From Enterococcus pallens ATCC BAA-351 (GTDB lineage: Bacteria > Bacillota > Bacilli > Lactobacillales > Enterococcaceae), in NCBI RefSeq assembly GCF_000407485.1, contig NZ_ASWD01000001.1, forward strand, positions 248,001 to 312,000: a DNA stretch of 64,000 nucleotides. Direction: 5' to 3'. A program made the position numbers and the translations under genes. Shown here one piece after another: positions 25,515 to 34,096 of this stretch; the stretch's first letter is position 1; every line of letters starts with the position of its first letter. The notes under the pieces were generated by a model that was not told where the DNA came from, did not search any database, and saw only the letters and a program-made list of their open reading frames with translations.

Positions 25515-25979
25515 TTATTGAAATTCCGTGATTAATTGGTACAACGCATCAACAGATTTCACATTTTTAGCTGCTTCGATAAATGTGTCATTTGCTAACA
25601 AAATTGCGACTTGCTGCAAGAGTAGAACATGGGTTGTATTTGCATCTGAATCTTTGACAGCAAACATGATAACTATTTTGACCCCCTTACCATCCAATGT
25701 TTCCCATTCTATCTCTTGATCTAAAACCGCAATTGCGACGGTTGTCTCTTTTACAGCGCTGGATTTTCCATGTGGGATCGCCACGCCTTGACCTATACCG
25801 GTCTCTCCTTCTTCTTCCCGCAGATAAACATCCTTAATGTATTCCTCTGCAGAGGTAACATAGCCTTTTTTTTCTAATAGCTGGCCTAGCTGATCAATAA
25901 TTTCTTTCTTGTTTTTAGCTTTTGTACCAACAATTATTAATTCCTGGTGAACAACTTTGTCTAATTCAATCTTTTCCAT
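25515..25979 (-). CDS. PTS system EIIA component, fructose/mannitol type
   Basis: The 154-residue protein is a PTS EIIA type-2 domain. The phosphorylated His lies near 69 in GQGVAIPHGKSS, and an MFAVKDSDANTTHVLLLQQ segment follows. It accepts phosphate from HPr and donates it to the operon's EIIB. It could also signal to the PRD regulator encoded just upstream, whose control normally depends on phosphorylation by such components. Confidence 0.93.
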   Translation of the reverse strand: MEKIELDKVVHQELIIVGTKAKNKKEIIDQLGQLLEKKGYVTSAEEYIKDVYLREEEGETGIGQGVAIPHGKSSAVKETTVAIAVLDQEIEWETLDGKGVKIVIMFAVKDSDANTTHVLLLQQVAILLANDTFIEAAKNVKSVDALYQLITEFQ

Positions 25980-25998
25980 CCTATTCTCTCCTTCTTTT

Positions 25999-27498
25999 TT
26001 ACGTTACAGTTAGTTCCTTCAATGTGTAATTAATGTTTTGAATATCTTTGTCTGTTAACAAAGGACTAATATTCAGTACAGGAATGTATCCAATGGTTAA
26101 GGGAATCCGAATAGTCGAAAAAATCAGATCAACATTCTCATGAATGAAGCTTTGATTCTTTTTCATCTGCCGCTGGCTCATGGTAGCGACGATGTTTAAG
26201 TTGGGGAAATTTTGTTGTACTCGGACTTTTAACAGCTCAGAGGTTCCCACACCTGTAGAGCAAACCAGCAAAACATTTTTATTTTTGTACCGATCAATTT
26301 TATATTTCTCAAAATACAAAGTCATGTAACCAATTTCGGCATCGTTCATTTTTGTTTCGAACATCAATTCCTGATTGATTTCTTCGGCGATTTTTTTTAC
26401 CTTTAGAAAAGTACTGCGATATTCCAACATCAATTCATCCAACAAATTGTTTTCGATCTTTATTCCTGATCGTAATCGACTTAGCATGGGCAAAACATGC
26501 TGATATAGGTCTTCGTACAATGAACGACTAGCAGGTAATAAAGAGACATCTGAAATAGAAAAATATTCGGTGATGAATAGTTTAGTAATCTCTTCAGCCA
26601 GCTTCTTATCTATATTGCTGCTTTCGCGTTTTTGACTGTTGATAGAATAGATGTTCTGAAAAACAAAATAGCTTTCCAGCGGATTCATCTGAATAGTCAA
26701 ATAACTTTCAATATTACAGATAATTTGTTTGGCCACTTGAGTAATTTGAGGATTGGCCGCCATCAACTGCTGCTCCTCTTTCTCTAAAGGTTCCTGGCTG
26801 CCTAGGTATTGAACCTCGCCTTCACGATAGCGTTTGATAATCATATAAATATGAGTATAAATAGTAATGTCGTAAGGATAATTGATGTACTCCCCTAGCA
26901 TCTCTTCAATCAGGCTGATCTGTTGATCAATGAAATGCTTATCGATCGCATTAATTTCGATACCAATTTCATTCAAGCTGTTCAACTTGTTCATTTCCAA
27001 AAAAATATTATTAATGGCTTTACGCAAATCAATTTCTTCACCAATTAACCATAAATATTCTCGATCGGCCTTTAACTGAATTGCGTATTTCTTTAAAATA
27101 TCCGCGGACTTTTTAAGTCTTCGTTCGATAGAGCTTTCACTTAGAAACTGAGTATCTAATACGGTGCGCTTCACCTTCCGCGGATGCTTAAACAGTAAAG
27201 CGAGAACCAATTCATTTAAACTGTTCTCTTCGGTGAATTCAATCATGGAATAAATATCTTGATTGCGAAAAGACCTATTCAATTTATAGCCTTTTCCTGG
27301 CTCAGAGATAATCAGTATGTCTTTATTTTCCTCAAATGACAGCTCGTTGATTTTTTTGATCATACGGTAGATCGTTTTCGTCGAAACGTATAAGGTTTCC
27401 GAGAGGTATTTTGCTGAAACGTAATCTTCAAAATTTAAAATGTTAATCAGCATGTTTTCGTTTGAACTAAAAATCATTTTCCTCACCTCTTGATTCAT
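25999..27498 (-). CDS. PRD-containing transcriptional regulator (BglG/MtlR-type)
   Basis: The 499-residue regulator has an N-terminal HTH (about 15-65, with SAKYLSETLYVSTKTIYRMI). Two PRD-like helical regions follow at about 175-280 and 290-395, then a C-terminal EIIB-like domain (about 405-495) with Cys in LLVCSTGVGTSELL. No EIIA-like domain follows. Such proteins activate PTS operons and are tuned by phosphorylation. It is the first gene of the lyxose-type PTS operon, 20 bases before the EIIA gene. The start at 27498 has AGAGGA; a second ATG at 27477 has GAGGTG six bases upstream and may be preferred. Confidence 0.88.
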   Translation of the reverse strand: MNQEVRKMIFSSNENMLINILNFEDYVSAKYLSETLYVSTKTIYRMIKKINELSFEENKDILIISEPGKGYKLNRSFRNQDIYSMIEFTEENSLNELVLALLFKHPRKVKRTVLDTQFLSESSIERRLKKSADILKKYAIQLKADREYLWLIGEEIDLRKAINNIFLEMNKLNSLNEIGIEINAIDKHFIDQQISLIEEMLGEYINYPYDITIYTHIYMIIKRYREGEVQYLGSQEPLEKEEQQLMAANPQITQVAKQIICNIESYLTIQMNPLESYFVFQNIYSINSQKRESSNIDKKLAEEITKLFITEYFSISDVSLLPASRSLYEDLYQHVLPMLSRLRSGIKIENNLLDELMLEYRSTFLKVKKIAEEINQELMFETKMNDAEIGYMTLYFEKYKIDRYKNKNVLLVCSTGVGTSELLKVRVQQNFPNLNIVATMSQRQMKKNQSFIHENVDLIFSTIRIPLTIGYIPVLNISPLLTDKDIQNINYTLKELTVT

Positions 27499-27816
27499 AT
27501 TCTATATCCTCTGTATCCGTTTTCTTCGTCAATGTCTGTCTAGATATGTGGACAAGCTTTTTTTTCCGTAATAAAACATGAAAATATAACGTCTCTCCTT
27601 TCCATAAGCACAGGTATCAGCTTAAACAACTTCGAGGATTCCTTCAACTTAGAAAATATTTAGAATTAAGTTCAAACACTATAAAAAGTCACCACCTCTT
27701 TAATTCTATGAAGAAAAAAAGTTATTTCCTCTTCGTTTAGTTTAATTTTATATTTATTGTATAGTAATGTATTCGTCATTATGCGATTATTGAGTTATGA
27801 TATTGGAGAAGATTGG

Positions 27817-27960
27817 GTGATAGATGTGAGGCGTAAATTAGAAGATTGGTTCGAATCAATCCCTTCTTATCTTGTTTGGCGTGGAATCATTGTATTTTGT
27901 CTAACCTTTTGGACAATCATTGGTTTGCTCCTCTATTTTATTTTTAAAGGCAGCAGGTAA
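27817..27960 (+). CDS. Possible small single-pass membrane protein
   Basis: From the GTG at 27817, with GGAG eight bases upstream, 47 residues can be read. A charged start (VIDVRRKLEDWF) leads to one hydrophobic helix (VFCLTFWTIIGLLLYFIF) and a basic end. A TATAGT hexamer near 27761 gives a plausible promoter. Longer versions from a TTG (27757) or ATG (27781) lack ribosome sites. I do not recognise the family; it may be chance. Confidence 0.35.
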   Translation: MIDVRRKLEDWFESIPSYLVWRGIIVFCLTFWTIIGLLLYFIFKGSR

Positions 27961-28003
27961 AAAAATAAGTCGATAAAAAGAGCTAATCTCTTTTTGTCGA
28001 CTT
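27959..28003 (-). terminator. Rho-independent terminator after the HAD phosphatase gene
   Basis: AAGTCGATAAAAAGAG (27967-27982) pairs with CTCTTTTTGTCGACTT (27988-28003) with one mismatch. On the minus strand a TTATTTTTTT tract follows. Confidence 0.85.
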
Positions 28004-28007
28004 ATCG

Positions 28008-28652
28008 TTAGTTCTGCAATGAAGCTTGAAAATCTTGTACCTTTTGATAGTAAGCAAAGTTGTACTGTTGGCTGAAGGTTTTTGTAGGTTTAGTCTCTGG
28101 AATAAATACTGCCTGAAAGCCGCCTTGGTTAGCAGCGATGATTCCAGATTCAGAATCTTCAATTACAATAGTTTCCTCAGGTCTAACAGCTAAACTCGCT
28201 GCTGCTTTAAGAAAAATCTCAGGATGGGGTTTGGCTTTTTTTACCTGCGAACCAAAGGTCAATGTATCAAAATGCTGAATTAATCCTGCCTGCTCTAGCA
28301 GAGGTACTGCAATGGATTCTTTCGCTGAAGTTGCTACCGCTGTTTTCAGTCGGCGATTTTTAATAAACGCTAAAAAATCAAAGATGCCGGTCTTCACCTC
28401 AACTGGATGAGTTTGGTAATACTTGGCAAACTCAATTTCCCGCTGTTGAATGATTTGGCGAGCAATATTGGGATAATGCAAGGTTTCTTCAAGGAACACT
28501 TCAATATCCTTTAAACTCCGTCCTAAAATTTTCTGATACAGCTCTTCAGTGAATTTCAAGTCAACAGATTCAAAAGCTTTCGTAAAAGCTTGCTTTGAAA
28601 CCTTCTCTGTATCAATCAAGACACCATCCATATCAAAAATCACTGCCTGCAT
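28008..28652 (-). CDS. HAD-superfamily phosphatase / beta-phosphoglucomutase-like
   Basis: The 214-residue protein has the HAD catalytic loop FDMDGVLIDT (nucleophile Asp7, Asp9), an alpha-helical cap (about 16-85), motif II Thr/Ser in VATSAK near 106, the KPHPEIF Lys near 141 and the metal-binding EDSESG near 163. It resembles beta-phosphoglucomutases and small sugar-phosphate phosphatases. It is directly downstream of, and abuts, the LacX-like gene, so it probably handles a phosphorylated sugar from the tagatose/galactitol pathway. Mutase or phosphatase activity cannot be settled here. Confidence 0.83.
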   Translation of the reverse strand: MQAVIFDMDGVLIDTEKVSKQAFTKAFESVDLKFTEELYQKILGRSLKDIEVFLEETLHYPNIARQIIQQREIEFAKYYQTHPVEVKTGIFDFLAFIKNRRLKTAVATSAKESIAVPLLEQAGLIQHFDTLTFGSQVKKAKPHPEIFLKAAASLAVRPEETIVIEDSESGIIAANQGGFQAVFIPETKPTKTFSQQYNFAYYQKVQDFQASLQN

Positions 28653-29546
28653 TTATTTACCTCCAGTTAGGAAGGTAGTGCAGTATTCGGTAGTGAACAC
28701 TTCCTGCGGTTCTAACCGATTAATTCCTTTTTTCTCTTCTAGCAAACCACTGGCATCGAAGGAATCAGCAAGACCATTCCAAGGCTCAATACAGACAAAT
28801 GGCGCCTCGGCCGGATAAGTTGACCAAATACCTAAGTGAGGCAGCGTTTGATATTCCATGATAATCTGCTTTTGACTTCTCGCTGATTTAAGAGTAATCT
28901 GCGTTTTTTCTGGCGTTTCAAAAATCAATACTCCTTTTTTAAACAAGTCACGACTTAAGCTGAAGCTAGATTTTTCCGTTTGAGTAGCTTGATCAGTTTG
29001 CAGTAATACTTCTTGGGTAACTGGAATAAACTTTCGCTGAGTTGCTGGCGATAGCTCTAATGTGTAGTCTTCAAAAGCTGCATTCCTATCTATCGGAACA
29101 TTAAATCCTGGATGAGCACCAACTGAGAACCACATTTCAACTGTTTCTGACAAATTCGTAACAAAATAACGGGTTACTAAACAATCTTCCTGTAAGCAGT
29201 ATTCTACCTCCAGTAAAAATTTGAAGGGGTATTTTACTAAGGTTTCTTTGGTATATTGTAATGCTAAACGGACTTTATCTGACTCCTGCAGCACTACCGA
29301 AAATTCCATATCCCGAGCAAAGCCGTGCTGGGACATCTCATACGTTTTCCCTTGATACTGGTATTGATCATTTTTCAACTTGCCAACAATTGGAAACAGG
29401 ATCGGTGCATGTCGGCTCCAGTATTTTGGGTCGGCCTGCCATAAAAATTCGGTAGTATCTATTTTAGACTGAATGTTGGTTAATTCAGCTCCTTTAGTCA
29501 AAATTTGAACCTGTAATCTCTCGTTTTCGATCATTAGTTTACTCAT
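28653..29546 (-). CDS. LacX-like aldose 1-epimerase family protein
   Basis: The 297-residue mutarotase-fold protein has RHAPILFPIVGKLKND near 45 and QHGFARDMEF near 73, with SVGAHPGFNVP near 142. LacX proteins are found in lac/tagatose operons of Gram-positive bacteria, and their exact substrate is unsettled. It lies downstream of lacD behind a terminator and is followed without a gap by the HAD gene. The truncated gene at 1-530 is a paralogue. Confidence 0.85.
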   Translation of the reverse strand: MSKLMIENERLQVQILTKGAELTNIQSKIDTTEFLWQADPKYWSRHAPILFPIVGKLKNDQYQYQGKTYEMSQHGFARDMEFSVVLQESDKVRLALQYTKETLVKYPFKFLLEVEYCLQEDCLVTRYFVTNLSETVEMWFSVGAHPGFNVPIDRNAAFEDYTLELSPATQRKFIPVTQEVLLQTDQATQTEKSSFSLSRDLFKKGVLIFETPEKTQITLKSARSQKQIIMEYQTLPHLGIWSTYPAEAPFVCIEPWNGLADSFDASGLLEEKKGINRLEPQEVFTTEYCTTFLTGGK

Positions 29547-29594
29547 TTTCTTACCTGCTTTCTATTTATCCAAATAAAGAATTACAATTTGTTC

Positions 29595-29640
29595 AAAAAA
29601 GAAGGTGGCTCAGAATGCAAACGCATTTTGGGCCACCTTC
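29595..29640 (-). terminator. Rho-independent terminator after lacD
   Basis: GAAGGTGGCTCAGAATGC (29601-29618) pairs with GCATTTTGGGCCACCTTC (29623-29640) with two G-T or mismatched positions. On the minus strand a TTTTTT tract follows. Confidence 0.9.
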
Positions 29641-29646
29641 ATGATT

Positions 29647-30654
29647 TTATGAGAATCGTTGGCCTTTTGATTGACCTTGGATTTTATCCTGCCAAGATGA
29701 CGCTGTTTCTTTTAAGACAGCATTCAATTCTTCAATATTTTTACGTCCCACCGTGCGTAACCATTCACGGGCAGCTTCTTCGCCTTTAGTAATGAAAGGT
29801 TCAACACCGTTTGCCCAAGTTGCTCTTCCGCAAAGCACGCCGTTAAAGGTAGAGCCAGCTTCTTTTGCAAAATGCAAGGTTTCCTGGAATAATTGGGCGC
29901 TGACACCTGCACTTAAGAAGATGAAAGGAAGCTCGGTTGCTGCACTTTGCTCGGCAAATAATTCAGCTGCAGCTTCTTTTGTATAAACCACTTCTTTGCC
30001 ATAGCCCTCCACAAAGTTCATGTTAACTGGCACTTCAACCTTTAGCACATCAACATTGAAACGAGGATCAGAAAATTCCTTCATCATATCGTTGACTTTA
30101 TGAGGTTTTACTTTAGCATACTCTTTTGAGGCAGCATCACTAATATTGGCATCATAAGAAACCAGTTCTAAGAAGAAAGGCAAGCCTTCTGCTACACACT
30201 CAGAGCCGATTCTTTCCATGTAAGCTTTCTTTTGATCATTGATTGCATCCGCTTCATCAATATCATAATATAGAAGGAACTTACAAGCATCCGCCCCTGC
30301 TTCCTTCAAACGTTTCACTGACCAAACATTTAAGGAATCTGGCAAACGTCCTGGAGTCGAGGCATCATAACCAGTTTTTTCATAGGCTAATAATAAACCA
30401 GCGCTAGCAGCCCGCGCATTGGCGGCTGGCAACCCGTATTCAGGGTCTAAAAGAATCGAAGTTGCATAAGGCGTTAATTCTTCAGAAACAATTTTTTTGA
30501 AGTCTTCAATGTCTTGATCGGTTGCTTCAGCCTTGTATTGAGCGATCATTTTTTTCAGCGCTCCCCGCTGATCAATCGCTAATGCTCCAATTACCCCATC
30601 TTGATTGCTTGTATTTTTTAATGCTTCAAATTGACTATCTGTGATTGTTTTCAT
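29647..30654 (-). CDS. lacD: Tagatose 1,6-bisphosphate aldolase (class I)
   Basis: The 335-residue class I aldolase splits tagatose-1,6-bisphosphate to dihydroxyacetone phosphate and glyceraldehyde-3-phosphate. It has [14 protein letters not shown] near 22, ACKFLLYYD near 121 and a Schiff-base Lys in [10 protein letters not shown] at about 206. Length and sequence fit LacD. It is the last gene of the galactitol operon, three bases after the dehydrogenase, and completes the route from galactitol-1-phosphate through tagatose-6-phosphate. Confidence 0.95.
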   Translation of the reverse strand: MKTITDSQFEALKNTSNQDGVIGALAIDQRGALKKMIAQYKAEATDQDIEDFKKIVSEELTPYATSILLDPEYGLPAANARAASAGLLLAYEKTGYDASTPGRLPDSLNVWSVKRLKEAGADACKFLLYYDIDEADAINDQKKAYMERIGSECVAEGLPFFLELVSYDANISDAASKEYAKVKPHKVNDMMKEFSDPRFNVDVLKVEVPVNMNFVEGYGKEVVYTKEAAAELFAEQSAATELPFIFLSAGVSAQLFQETLHFAKEAGSTFNGVLCGRATWANGVEPFITKGEEAAREWLRTVGRKNIEELNAVLKETASSWQDKIQGQSKGQRFS

Positions 30655-30657
30655 TGA

Positions 30658-31701
30658 TTATTTCTCCTCATTAATCGCGTATAGTAGTTTAATTGCTGTT
30701 GAATTTGCTTCAACCATTTTGTCGAAGGGCTCAGCCACATCTTCGAGTCGATACAAACCAGTAATCAGCGGCTTAACATCTACCTGCTTAGTGGACATAT
30801 ACCGTAGGCCGGTTTCCCATTCGTAACCAGGGAAAGGAGCCGAGTAAGACATCCAAGACCCAGTAACTTCAAGTTCGCCTCTTAGGATTTTTTCAAAGGT
30901 TTCAGGATCTAGAACGACATCTTTAGTGCTTGTCCCTACATAAACCACTTTTCCCCGTTTGCTGACAAATTCAATCGCTTGTTTTTGTGTGACGGAACTA
31001 CCTGCAGTTTCGATGACTGCTTCCGGTAAACTAGTTTCTTTGTAATAGTCTTCCAAGGTTTGAACAGTCGGATTAACTACCTCATCGGCTCCGATAGTTT
31101 TAGCAACTTCCAATTTTTTATCGTTCAAATCAACGACAGTAATTTTGCCAACACCGATCGCTCGCAGAGAAAGCACGGTTAGTAAACCGATTGTTCCTGC
31201 ACCTAAAACTAAAACATCTGCACCAGCTGAAATATTAATTCGCTCGATACCATGGATTGCAACCGTTAAAGGCTCCACCAAAGCAGCTTCCTTTAAAGAA
31301 AGGCTGTCAGGTACCTTTACACAATTCTTTTCTGGTACTACCACATATTCAGCCATCGCACCCTGTTCACGAGAGCCAATAAAGCTATAATTGGTACACA
31401 TTGCTGGTTCACCTTTTTGACAGTTTTCACAAGTCCCACAAGGAACTAATGGTGCAACTGCAACACGATCACCAACCTTTATGTTGGTTACTTTTTCGCC
31501 AATTTCTTCAACTACACCAGAAAATTCGTGGCCTAATACTTGAGGAAAGCTATGAACGCCTCCTTCAAAATATCTTGGCAAGTCTGATCCGCAAATTCCA
31601 CAATAAGCTACTTTGATCAGTACCTTTTGGGGAGCAACAGTTGGTTTATCAATATCTTGTAATTCTAGTTTATGCTTGTTAGTTACTACTAATGCTTTCA
31701 C
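30658..31701 (-). CDS. gatD: Galactitol-1-phosphate 5-dehydrogenase (zinc-dependent)
   Basis: This medium-chain alcohol dehydrogenase oxidises galactitol-1-phosphate to tagatose-6-phosphate with NAD+. The catalytic zinc site is CGICGSD (near 30), GHEFSG (near 58) and a Glu near 144. The structural zinc cluster is CGTCENCQKGEPAMC. The NAD fold has VLGAGTIGLL near 165. I chose the GTG at 31701 because GAAGGGA lies about nine bases upstream; an ATG at 31710 sits on top of that site. The start overlaps the end of gatC. Context with GatABC and LacD supports GatD over other polyol dehydrogenases. Confidence 0.9.
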   Translation of the reverse strand: MKALVVTNKHKLELQDIDKPTVAPQKVLIKVAYCGICGSDLPRYFEGGVHSFPQVLGHEFSGVVEEIGEKVTNIKVGDRVAVAPLVPCGTCENCQKGEPAMCTNYSFIGSREQGAMAEYVVVPEKNCVKVPDSLSLKEAALVEPLTVAIHGIERINISAGADVLVLGAGTIGLLTVLSLRAIGVGKITVVDLNDKKLEVAKTIGADEVVNPTVQTLEDYYKETSLPEAVIETAGSSVTQKQAIEFVSKRGKVVYVGTSTKDVVLDPETFEKILRGELEVTGSWMSYSAPFPGYEWETGLRYMSTKQVDVKPLITGLYRLEDVAEPFDKMVEANSTAIKLLYAINEEK

Positions 31702-33061
31702 CAGTTTCATTCCCTTCAAACTCTTCCACTTCTATATATAAGGTGTTCTTCTTGTATTTGATAAATGTGTAAACAAAGGCGGCAACATATAAAGCTAGAA
31801 TAATAAAGAAGCCTAAGCCCATTTCAAAGGTCAATCCATTTGCCAATAGGTACGTAATAGGACTACCTGCTTGATCAAGTGAAGAAACGCGTTCGCCGGC
31901 ACCAACCAAGCCCACATTTTGTCCCAGCAAGGTTTGCAAATTAATCATCTGATTAGAAATCCAAATTGTCATGAACATGATGAATGAACCAGAAATCAAC
32001 GTTCGGAATAAATTACCTTTGTGTACCCCAACAGCCATTGCAATAAAGAAACCGATCGTTGCTAAATCACCAAATGGTAATACTTGGTTGCCTGGTACGA
32101 TAACGGCAATCAAAATGGTTAATGGAACAAAAATTAGACTGGCTGCGATAACTTGTGCATCCCCTAAAAGTAATGCTGGGTCTAAACCAATTCGCAATTC
32201 ACTACCTTTGAAATGTTTGTCTAAAAGATTACGAGCAGCTTCTGAAATAGGAATTAAACCTTCCATGATCAACTTAACGACCATTGGCATCAAGACCATA
32301 ACAGCAGCCATTTGAATTGCCAATTGCATAGAATCGCCAAAGTTGTAACCTGCTAATAAACCAATCGCTAATCCCAAAAATGCACCGACAATAGTGGGTT
32401 GTCCTAAGACACCTAAACGAGATTCAATTTTCTCTGAAGTAATATTAATCTTGTTAAGTCCTGGAATCTTTTCAATTAAATCGTCAATTGGTACGGAGAA
32501 AATTCCCATATAAACTGGAGATCCATGTGGGATTGAAATACCTTCTAATCCAAAGTATTCATCAGTTACAGAGCCGAACATATCTCCAAGCTTATAAGCA
32601 ATAATTGCATGAACAGCAACACCTAAAATGCCTAGATAAAAACTGCCAGTTGCCGTTTGTACAATCGCTCCAGTGAAAGCCATATGCCAAATGTTCCAAA
32701 TATCTACATTGACTACGCGAGTCATCTTCAGTAAGAGCATCACAACGTTCACTCCAATAGCGATTGGAATAGCAATAAGTCCTAAATCCGACGCCCAAGC
32801 CATGGGTGAAGTTCCCGGCCAGCCTAGGTCAACTACATTTAAACCAAGATTAAAGTTCTCCGCCATTGATTCAGCGGCAGCACCCAAGTTTTCTGTCAGC
32901 AGGCTGATGACTAAGTTAATACCAACAAAACCAATCCCAATCGTGATCCCTGATCTTAATGATTTCCCTATTCCTTGACCTAAAACTAGTCCTAAGATTA
33001 AGATAACGATTGGCAGCATTACGCTTGCTCCTAGATCAACAATATATTGAATAACTCCCAT
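31679..33061 (-). CDS. gatC: PTS system galactitol-specific EIIC
   Basis: This 460-residue membrane protein is of the galactitol IIC family, with about ten hydrophobic segments. Landmarks are LGQGIGKSLRSGITIGIGF near 30 and an EGISIPHGSPVYMG-like loop near 175. The ATG at 33061 lies eight bases after GGAGG; codons upstream of it overlap that site. It carries galactitol or a related hexitol, phosphorylated through GatA and GatB encoded immediately upstream. The acidic tail (EVEEFEGNETGESISSN) is not part of the core family. Confidence 0.93.
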   Translation of the reverse strand: MGVIQYIVDLGASVMLPIVILILGLVLGQGIGKSLRSGITIGIGFVGINLVISLLTENLGAAAESMAENFNLGLNVVDLGWPGTSPMAWASDLGLIAIPIAIGVNVVMLLLKMTRVVNVDIWNIWHMAFTGAIVQTATGSFYLGILGVAVHAIIAYKLGDMFGSVTDEYFGLEGISIPHGSPVYMGIFSVPIDDLIEKIPGLNKINITSEKIESRLGVLGQPTIVGAFLGLAIGLLAGYNFGDSMQLAIQMAAVMVLMPMVVKLIMEGLIPISEAARNLLDKHFKGSELRIGLDPALLLGDAQVIAASLIFVPLTILIAVIVPGNQVLPFGDLATIGFFIAMAVGVHKGNLFRTLISGSFIMFMTIWISNQMINLQTLLGQNVGLVGAGERVSSLDQAGSPITYLLANGLTFEMGLGFFIILALYVAAFVYTFIKYKKNTLYIEVEEFEGNETGESISSN

Positions 33062-33079
33062 GATCATTTCCTCCAATAA

Positions 33080-33358
33080 TTATTTTTTTAGTACATCCAA
33101 AATCTTTTGTTCCGTTGCTTCCATGTTGACACCAGAGATAAAAGCAACACCATGAACAACTGGAACACCATAGTCCTTTTTCACTTTTGCAGTTGTTACA
33201 ATTAAATCAATACCATCTTTTTTTGATTCCAATTCATTGACTCGACATTGTGAAACCTCTACTGGAATGCCTTCCCGTTTAGCTAATTCACGAATCTTAT
33301 TCGCTGCTACCGTTGAAGTTGCTACTGCTCCACCACATGCTACAATTACTTTTTTCAT
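33080..33358 (-). CDS. gatB: PTS system galactitol-specific EIIB
   Basis: The 92-residue phosphocarrier has active Cys8 in VIVACGGAVATSTVAANKI, typical of GatB. It sits between gatA and gatC. An almost identical second copy is encoded at 36013-36291; the two proteins differ at eight of 92 residues by my count (about 91% identity), although the DNA differs at many silent sites. Confidence 0.95.
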   Translation of the reverse strand: MKKVIVACGGAVATSTVAANKIRELAKREGIPVEVSQCRVNELESKKDGIDLIVTTAKVKKDYGVPVVHGVAFISGVNMEATEQKILDVLKK

Positions 33359-33378
33359 CTTTTTATCTTTCCCTTCTT

Positions 33379-33825
33379 TTATAAAAACGCATTCACTGCT
33401 GCTAAAATTTGTTCCTCATCAGTTGCGTCAACCAACTGATCGACGAAGCCTTCTTTTTGAATGGCTTCGATTAAATTTTGCAAAACAGTTAAATGCTTTT
33501 TGCCATCTTTCACTGCCAACATCACCACAACATTTACTTCAACCGTATCTTCATCATCGCCACCCATTTCATTAAAGATAATGGGCTCAGTTAAAGTTAC
33601 AAAGAGCAACTGATCCGAATTAACCAATGAACCATCCGTATGAGGAATAGCGACTCCATGTTTGACTGGTAAACCGGTTGGAAATTCTGCCTCCCGATCC
33701 TTTAATGCTTGTGAGAACCCTTCTCGTACAATATTTTTTGCCATTAAATCACCGGTTAAGCGATCAAACAATTCTTCTTTGTTCTTTACCGTGTACTGGC
33801 AATACAAGAAATCCTTTGTAATCAT
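33379..33825 (-). CDS. gatA: PTS system galactitol-type EIIA
   Basis: This 148-residue type-2 EIIA has its phospho-His in KHGVAIPHTDGS near 60 and a VVVMLAVKDGKKHL segment near 107. The ATG at 33825 follows AAGGAGG; an upstream extension of 12 codons lacks a site and overlaps promoter DNA. It is the first gene of the gatA-gatB-gatC-gatD-lacD operon, behind a cre site and operator-like repeats. Confidence 0.93.
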   Translation of the reverse strand: MITKDFLYCQYTVKNKEELFDRLTGDLMAKNIVREGFSQALKDREAEFPTGLPVKHGVAIPHTDGSLVNSDQLLFVTLTEPIIFNEMGGDDEDTVEVNVVVMLAVKDGKKHLTVLQNLIEAIQKEGFVDQLVDATDEEQILAAVNAFL

Positions 33826-33888
33826 TTTTTTCCTCCTTAAAGTTTGTACAACAATTTGCATTTATTTTGCATAAGTGTGAGAACAACC

Positions 33889-33910
33889 CGTCAAATGTTT
33901 TCATTTGGCG
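33889..33910 (-). other. Short hairpin in the gat leader
   Basis: CGTCAAATG and CATTTGGCG are complementary (one G-T pair) around TTTT. It lies between the predicted start point and the gatA ribosome site, so it would form in the 5' untranslated RNA. Role unknown. Confidence 0.5.
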
Positions 33911-33915
33911 TCTGC

Positions 33916-33934
33916 TGTAATCGTTACCATCATA
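33916..33934 (-). promoter_or_regulatory. cre site overlapping the gat operon promoter
   Basis: TGTAATCGTTACCA (33916-33929) fits the CcpA cre consensus TGNAANCGNWNNCA. It abuts a minus-strand -10 hexamer TATGAT (33934-33929), so CcpA binding would block transcription of gatABCD-lacD when a preferred sugar is present. The same arrangement recurs at 36334-36352. Confidence 0.75.
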
Positions 33935-33940
33935 ATAGCA

Positions 33941-34060
33941 CAATATTTTGCTTTTGCAATACTTTTGTTTGCATTTTATTCTAAAAATCTTTTTATTCGC
34001 AAAATAAGCCAAGTTTTTAGTCGGAAATCTCGCTTTGCATTGCTTTAACTTTGCATAAAT
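33941..34060. promoter_or_regulatory. Operator-like TTTTGC repeats between divergent gat and lacC genes
   Basis: The region contains repeated TTTTGC/GCAAAA words, including TATTTTGC at 33944, TTGCTTTTGCAA-like dyads, and GCAAAATA near 33999. DeoR-type repressors of the GatR/LacR family are the natural ligands, and two are encoded just downstream. It would control both the minus-strand gat operon and the plus-strand kinase gene. Confidence 0.5.
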
Positions 34061-34096
34061 GATAATATTGACAAAAAACAGAAGGAGTTGCAAACA

